Shown in pieces: positions 58,013 to 64,000 of a stretch of 64,000 nt of DNA; position 1 is the stretch's first letter, and every line of letters starts with the position of its first letter. The notes under the pieces are model-generated. The model worked only from the letters and a program-made list of their open reading frames with translations. It did no database searches and was not told the DNA's origin. The stretch lies in assembly GCA_009667805.1 (NCBI GenBank), contig CM019064.1:276005662-276069661 (forward strand). Direction: 5' to 3'. The translations under genes were made by a program, and so were the position numbers. The stretch is from Leptobrachium leishanense (Eukaryota > Chordata > Amphibia > Anura > Megophryidae).

Positions 58013-60085
58013 AAAAAGTAATGACAGTATTGAAGAGGTCAAAACAGTTTTACAACATGTAAACACAAGGGCTTCTAGACTTTCCCTTATTGTGTAGCCT
58101 AGAGATCAATAAGTAGGTCAGGGTTTTAAGTCTATATCTCCATAAGCACAGACAAATTCGTATGGTCAAGCACAAGACAATGTAAAGTGTGTTTCTTGGG
58201 ACTGTATTTCCAATTTTAGTTTGTGATAAAATAAACCAGGGGTCTAGTCCTAAGGAAATAAGTGTGGTAACTGTCCAAGATTTCTGCTACCCAATTCACC
58301 ATTGACTTGTTTCACCTCACCCGCACACTTGATATTCATTTTTAAATATAATAAGCTGGGTTTTAGGGAATTATTATGATAATTTTAATAATTATCATAG
58401 ATTTCTGGTAAAAGCACATCCTTGGTAAAAAAAAATATACAGTATAAATGAAAAAATATGAGGATTCAGACATTTGTTTTTTGGCATAGGGAAAAGGATA
58501 ATATTGGGACAATTAATTGAATGAATTATTTAAAGGGACAGATGTTAACTTCTGTTTCTTACAGGATATTAAGGCAATTGTATTTAATTAATGGCTAGAG
58601 CGATCCTTTACTTATAAAATTATTAATAATTATGTAGATGTTTTGTCATACCATTTCAGAATGACCTCAACACTGAATATATTAACAAATAAGAGATGTG
58701 ACTTCTGAAATTAATATAAAAGATGTAAAAAATGTCTACATGATACAATCAAGGCCACTTTTGGCTTTATTATGGCCCTGGGTGGCAATTTTTGCAACCA
58801 GAGTTCTGGTTGCCCGGGGAAGAACAAAATTTTGAGCCCCCCCCCCCATTCACTTTATCCGTTTGGTTGAAAGGCTAATTAATTAATGTAAGGCTGTTAC
58901 AAAACTGGTCCGGTCCCTCCCAGTCCTAAATTCCTTCTCGTCTTCCCTCTCCAGTCCTCTCCAACTCCAATCACCTCCATATTCACTTGTATATTCAATC
59001 CACTGTACATAGGTTTACACACCCCTATTATATACCTGTGTGTGTGCTTACACGCTCCTATTACATACCTATATGGCCGCCTACACACCCCTATTATATA
59101 CCTATATAAGCACCTACACAAACCTAAACACACACCTAACAACCCCCATACACCTCAACCCGCTTACACCTATTAAAATAAATATTAATAAAAAGTTATA
59201 ATAAAGTGTTGTAAAATATATATTAAATTATAGATTGTAAAATATATATTTTTATATTAAAATTAAATAAAATAATAAAGTAAATAAAACTACATTTTAA
59301 AATGTATAGATTATTTAAGTATTATTAACAATAATTTAGATTTATAGTGAGTTATAGCCCCCTCTCCTGCTGATCTTTTGTGCAGACAAGGAGCCAAATC
59401 GTTGGTGGTGCAGGTGTGAGGAGAAAGGGTGCAGGTCTCCCTGGTTTTGGTTGGAGGGGCCCTTGCTCCTCTCGTGCTGGCCTCCCTCTGACAGGGAGTC
59501 CAGGAGCCAGCACTCTGAAACATCATCAGAATGCTCCAGGCACTGCGGACTCCCTTAGCAGAGAAGGATAGTACAAATGCAGTCTATGTACGATCGCAGC
59601 ACAGACCGCATTGCTCATTGAAGGTGCAGCCGGTCGGCCAGTCAGGACGCTGCCATGCGCTTTATTGGCCTTAAGGCTGGCTGGAACGTGAGCCCTTGAG
59701 TAGCGTGAGGCCTTAGGCTGCCGTGTCCCTTGAGCGCCACCAGCCAATCTGCCATATAGAGATCTAACAGGCAAATGCCTTGTACGCCCACTGACCAGTC
59801 CAGACCTAGCCAAGGGGCAGGTACTGACAATGAAGCATCACAAAGTGCCTGACAGCGAGCAGCCAAAGAAAGGATGGCGTACTCTCGCATGCAGCCAATG
59901 AATAGAGCCAAAGCCAGGACACTACATTGTGCTGCCAAGGATGAAATGCTGCTGCACCCTCTCAAACTATTTCCAGCAAAACGCAAAATAATGTGCGGTG
60001 TGTATGTGTATATCACAGAGCTCCACCGCAATAAAACTCATAGAAAAAAAAGTCCTAGCCAGGGTTGTATTGCTGGCTGGGATGG
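58013..60085. other. Intron sequence, no gene seen
   Basis: It contains a C-run near 58840, a region of TA-rich sequence (59180-59300) and a CpG-moderate segment (59360-60060) without a recognisable coding product. Confidence 0.4.
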
Positions 60086-60160
60086 CAGTGGGTGCCCATC
60101 CCCATCCATGTGCCCTGGGAAACGACACCGTCGCCCCCCCCCCCGGTTGCTACGTCACTG
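60086..60160. mobile_element. Very short hAT-type MITE
   Basis: It starts CAGTGGGTGCCCATCC and ends CCGGTTGCTACGTCACTG. The flanks CTGGGATGG and CTGGATGG are the same except for one extra G. It could also be a chance match to a hAT end. Confidence 0.4.
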
Positions 60161-60853
60161 CTGGATGGAGAATGGCTTGGCCTCCCAACCACCCAACACA
60201 TAGAAGTACCTTTTTGCCTGGTGGCTGATTACTGCTACAGAGAGAGAGTACATTTCCAGGTGCACACATCTTATCTTAGGCAAATGTAATAATTGAGTTT
60301 AAAAGTGATGCCCATTTTTTTGCTTCATTAGGCACAGTGTATATAATTATGCAAAATACATGCCACACAAAATGAAAAGGTCATATTATTAGTTCTAGAG
60401 TATACTTGTTTTACAACCAGTTGTAACTATTTCATCTCCCCCTTACCATGAAGAAGTTGCTTACCTTCGATTACAGATTTTGTAGGTAATAAGCTTACAT
60501 GATGCTGAATAACTCCTACAAATATTAGCATGGTGTTACTGGATAATGATATGCTCTACGTTGGTTTAAAATCTTACTAAATATCTTTAACAAATTGTTT
60601 TTTCTTGGTTATGTTTATTTGGTTGCTTTTTAAATTATCAGATATTTATTCAGCTTATTTAGATGCTTCATCAAAAATGACTAAGGATAATTTATGATTA
60701 ATAAAGAAAATACCTGTATGTTAGGGTTGAAAGGCCGCACAGGGCCCTACAAAAGCCAAAAGAGGTCTTTCATTGTATCAAGTGGATGTTTTTGATTAAA
60801 AAAAATAAAAACCTGTGTGATGCAGTAATTAACCCCTTCACTGCCATGACATT
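60161..60853. other. Intron sequence, no gene seen
   Basis: Unique; ends with TTAACCCCTTCACTGCC (60830), the start motif of the TTAA-type family, directly before the next MITE. Confidence 0.4.
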
Positions 60854-61530
60854 GGGGGTTATTCAGATAGATCCAAAATGTGGACAAAATGTAACCGGAC
60901 ACTGAATTTCAGCGACCTGGGACATTTCGGGGCCATTCGGCTATTCAGAGAGCAGGCAGCTCGCCAAATATCTAATAAACCATTTATTATTTTATTCTGC
61001 AGTAAAATGTCTCTTTATTTCTAGATTTTTTTAGGATCTTTTAGGCATTTTTCGTGATTTTTTTTTGGCAAAATCTTTTTCTGTTTTTTTTTTTTTATCG
61101 TTTTTTCCAATTTTCCTTAACAGACCTTTCTTATTATCATTCATAGGATTTTATATGAAAATTCCATACATTTTCGTTCAGTAGTTTTTTGCAAACAGCG
61201 TTTAAATTTTGAAACTTTCAAGCATGCGGTTTTTTTTTTCACCACGTTCGTCTGCTTGTTGCTTTTTTCCGTCCGCTGCTCTGTGCTGTGATCGGCGGCT
61301 AGTCGGGTTTTTCCGACGTGTTCGGCGGGGTTTTTCTAGTGGTTTGTGGGTCTTCGGTGAGTATTTGGTGAGTGTTTCGGCGAGTGTTCTGCGGGTTTGC
61401 GTCGAGTATTCCCTGCACTACGGGGGGGGGGGGGGTCGGCGAACTAGAAATCGCCAAATTGCCCCGAAATGCAGGAGACGAAATGTCACTGAACGTGCGG
61501 TGACTTTTCGAATCTCCCTGAATAACCCTG
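60854..61530. mobile_element. Long 'GGGTTATTCAG' element, copy 1
   Basis: The ends GGGGGTTATTCAGATAG and CTCCCTGAATAACCCTG are inverted. The interior is T-rich, then (G/T)-rich with repeated TTCGGCG(G/A)G. Blocks GGCCATTCGGCTATTCAGAG and CGGTGACTTTTCGA match copy 2. Confidence 0.72.
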
Positions 61531-61912
61531 TATGACTATGCTCAATCTGCAAGGCACCTCCTTGTGCCTCAAAATAGATTATAGATGAAATGGTGTTCCA
61601 CTGGAGCAATGCAAAAAAATATATATATTTTATCGTAAACAAAAGACATTCGCAGTTGGACCCCAGAACATGCCCCTAATGTTTAAGCACAGTGATCATG
61701 ATGCCTTAGGTGCTAATACTCTTTAAAACCAGCTGGGACAATGTGTCTAAAACACATATCCACAGCTGGTCCTGCTCAGAACCCAGTGATGCAGAAGCAC
61801 CTTTGGCAACGAGATGGCGACATCTGCCTGTCAAATAGGTGATAACAGTTAGTATCAACAAAAAAATATATATTATATACACAGTGGAAGCGCTACTATG
61901 GTAAAATGACTT
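61531..61912. other. Intron sequence, no gene seen
   Basis: Short unique spacer. Confidence 0.4.
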
Positions 61913-62799
61913 ACAGGGTTATTCAAAGAGATCTGAATAGTGGCTGAAAGGTAACCGAACACTGAAATTCAGTGTACGGTTACCTTTCCTGGCCATTCGG
62001 CTATTCAGAGAGCAGGCAGTTCGCCAAATCTTGGTGAATTGCCTGCACATACGGTGCCTGTTTGAGGGCAGTGAAATCCCCCATAGAGAAGCAATGCTTC
62101 GTCTATTCAGAGAACAAAAACCAGCAGCAAAAAGGTGCCGAATTGCCCTGCTGTTTGGTGGTTTCATTCGACAGGTTTATTCAGGAGAATCCCATAGGAT
62201 TCAATGTTAAAAATATTCCTGTTTTAATTTAATATCTAATAAACCGTCGATTATATTCTGCATTAAAAAGTCTCTATGTATAGATTTTTTAGGATCTTTT
62301 AGGCATTTTTTGGTATTTTTCTGCGAAACGTTTTTTTTTTTTAAATTGCTTTTTCTTTTTTCTGTAACAGCCCTTCTTATTATCATTCATTGGATCTTAT
62401 ATGTAAATTTTAGACATTTTCGTTCTGTAGTTTCTTTGCAAACAGTGTTTCACTTTTTAAACATTCAAGAGTACGGTTTCCTTTTTTTTTTCACTCCATT
62501 CGTCTGCGGTGTCGGCTTTTCCGGCGGCTGTTCTGCGCTGTGATCGGCGCCTGGTCGGGTTTCTCCGGCGGGTTCGGCGGGGTTAATCCAGATGTTTTTG
62601 CGGGTCTCCGTTTGCGTTCGCCAGGTTTCGCGGTGAGTGTTCGTCAGGTTTGCGGTGGCTTTTCTCTGCACAACGACGGCCCTGTGGTGTTTACTGAATA
62701 CACCGCAGGGTCGCCGAAATGGGATCGCCAAATTGCACCGAATTGAACGAAAAGTCACAGACCGTGCGGTGACTTTTCGATTCTTTTTGAATAACCCTG
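61913..62799. mobile_element. Long 'CAGGGTTATTC' element, copy 2, duplication TTA
   Basis: The ends CAGGGTTATTCAAAGAG and TTTTTGAATAACCCTG are inverted, with TTA on both sides (61910-61912, 62800-62802). At 887 bp it is longer than copy 1. Its G/T-rich tract with TTCGGCGGG motifs (62500-62700) gives open frames of 60-150 codons that do not resemble known proteins. Confidence 0.82.
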
Positions 62800-62999
62800 T
62801 TAGTATCACAATTTTAATCTGCTTCCCAATTATCCTCTTCACTAACAAGTGATTTTTTTTTAAATAAATGTTATCATAACATTTATTTGAAACATGGGAT
62901 ACGAAGTTAACAATTAAATTTAGGGTCAAAGAGGTTTTGCACAGAAGTAGTTATTTTAAGATAGTTAACAAATTAAAATAATGTTAATTTGCTCATTTT

Positions 63000-63370
63000 T
63001 TCTTTTTTTTTGTTTATAATTGTTTATTAAAGTACAAAAAAATTCAATATTATTAACATAAACAAGCTTCTAAGATCTCAACAGTCCTGTAGACAAAATA
63101 GTCTTTACAATATCATATGACCTCAAATTCAAAACAATAGTACATTTCTACAACAGACAACAAAACAAAACAAAACCAAAAACTCCCCCATGGTCGACTC
63201 TATTTTATAAATACTCATATTAAATATTTTAAATAGCCATGCCTGAGGATCTAAAGGACACCCATCCCGCCCACCCATCGTGATACAAGGACAGTAAATC
63301 ATGTACTCTAGCAAACATTTCTTCATTTTTAATTTTTCATGTATTCGTTTACAGAAATATAAATAAAAGG
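63000..63370 (-). mobile_element. L1-like LINE 3' end
   Basis: On the minus strand the sequence runs to TTGTACTTTAATAAACAATT (AATAAA at about 63022-63027) followed by an A-rich tail ending near 63000. Upstream, TCACGATGGGTGGGCGGGATG and a short frame with GGRDGCPLDPQAWLF occur. A polyadenylated tail marks a retroposed copy; L1 is the likely source but a processed pseudogene is not excluded. Confidence 0.55.
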
Positions 63371-63966
63371 ATTTTAAGCTCTAGATGGTGTCCTTTATCT
63401 TACACAATTTCAAACAGGGTCTGCATTATTATCATACAGGCAGTAAAGACCTTTGTGTTAGAAACCGTAACTGTGATAAATAAAAACAATAAAACTGGCA
63501 AGATCTCCTGCTTATGGGGATTTGTATGAGGTTATTAGCAATGTAGTTTTCAAAAAACACTAACAGAATATAAAAATAGTATCTGTATGTGACATAATGC
63601 CTGTATATGTGAATTACAGTAACACCTTGTATCTGTACTTTACAGGGATTTTCACTCATTATAACCTGCTGAATCTTTTCCCGGTATGGCATTGAGTGGT
63701 CTCAGAGCTCTCCTTGTAGTCTGCCCTCTCCCTGGCTGCTGTAATGCAGCAGTAATCTATTTTAACTTATTGTTACAGTGAGGTTTGGGGCACTATTTGC
63801 AGATAGTTTTATGTCTCTCCCGGGTGCTTGGAGAGCCATAAAACAAAGGATTTTGATTCTTCACCGGGGACACACTAATCCTGCTTTACAAAAGGTGTGA
63901 AAATTGTCTTTTGCTGTGCTAATGAGTGCTTTACACTGCAAAATCGAGATAAGGAAAAATAACTAG
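63371..63966. other. Intron sequence, no gene seen
   Basis: Unique, AT-rich. Confidence 0.4.
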
Positions 63967-64000
63967 ACTTGTGCACCGATTTTTCGTTCGGTTCGTTCGT
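63967..64000. mobile_element. Start of an 'ACATGTGCAC...TTCG' MITE
   Basis: ACTTGTGCACCGATTTTTCG, then TTCGGTTCGTTCG, matches the left end of the element at 27089-27881. The copy continues beyond the window. Confidence 0.6.

Noticed and set aside
61209..62929. Open frames of 60-154 codons in the G/T-rich bodies of two MITEs
   Set aside because: Low-complexity products lying within non-autonomous elements and not shared in frame between the two copies.

Overview
This window is vertebrate nuclear DNA, most likely from a frog or toad with a large, repeat-rich genome. There is no prokaryotic gene organisation. The only host protein-coding sequence I can identify is exon 1 of TMEM47 (8273-8492, + strand), an almost exact match to the tetrapod protein, ending at a consensus splice donor. 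A CRE-containing, TATA-less promoter and 5' UTR lie upstream (about 7560-8272). I see no exon 2, so 8493-64000 is read as TMEM47 intron 1 (at least 55.5 kb) and 1-7560 as upstream flank. The anuran assignment rests on the repeat landscape (CR1 and L2-like LINEs, Tc1, very many hAT, Harbinger-like and TTAA-type MITEs, a Sushi-type Ty3 LTR element) and is an inference; the genus cannot be read from the sequence.

Upstream flank (1-7560): a decayed BED-finger/hAT transposase gene on the minus strand (130-3304). Its C-terminal end is cut by a hAT MITE (1-129). Its N-terminal part is split by a solo LTR (2442-3100, target duplication CCTGG). The tandem repeats 5' of the gene are split by a second solo LTR (3739-4775, duplication GACCC). 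A 1-kb AT-rich minisatellite (5430-6462) and a palindromic MITE (6937-7121) follow, just before the TMEM47 promoter.

Intron, 8.5-27 kb: MITEs nested in MITEs (12481-14595); a 2.17-kb hAT-type element (17316-19489, duplication ATGCTATA) made mostly of the same minisatellite as 5430-6462, in opposite orientation; and a three-layer nest at 23926-26727 in which a gag-only Sushi-type LTR retrotransposon (duplication GGCAG) sits inside a hAT MITE (duplication CTCTAGGG), itself inside a third small element.

Intron, 27-45 kb: several MITE families, a fold-back repeat with about 175-bp arms (32476-32853), a tRNA-derived SINE (39271-39486), and a CR1 LINE (40613-43258) cut by a TTAA MITE and by the 3' end of a second LINE. 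The SINE and that second LINE share the same 3' tail, which suggests mobilisation by it.

Intron, 45-64 kb: a 1.9-kb hAT-type composite (45648-47562, duplication CTCACCAA) carrying three copies of one MITE and another MITE inside one of those; CpG-rich MITEs with 3-bp duplications; a decayed Tc1 element (50174-51417); a retrovirus-like solo LTR (53418-54089, duplication CTAA); another 1.3-kb LTR (54723-56024); and two long 'GGGTTATTC' elements (60854-61530, 61913-62799). The elements do not form a pathway. Their value is that at least ten insertions have matching target duplications, so the order of events can be read directly.
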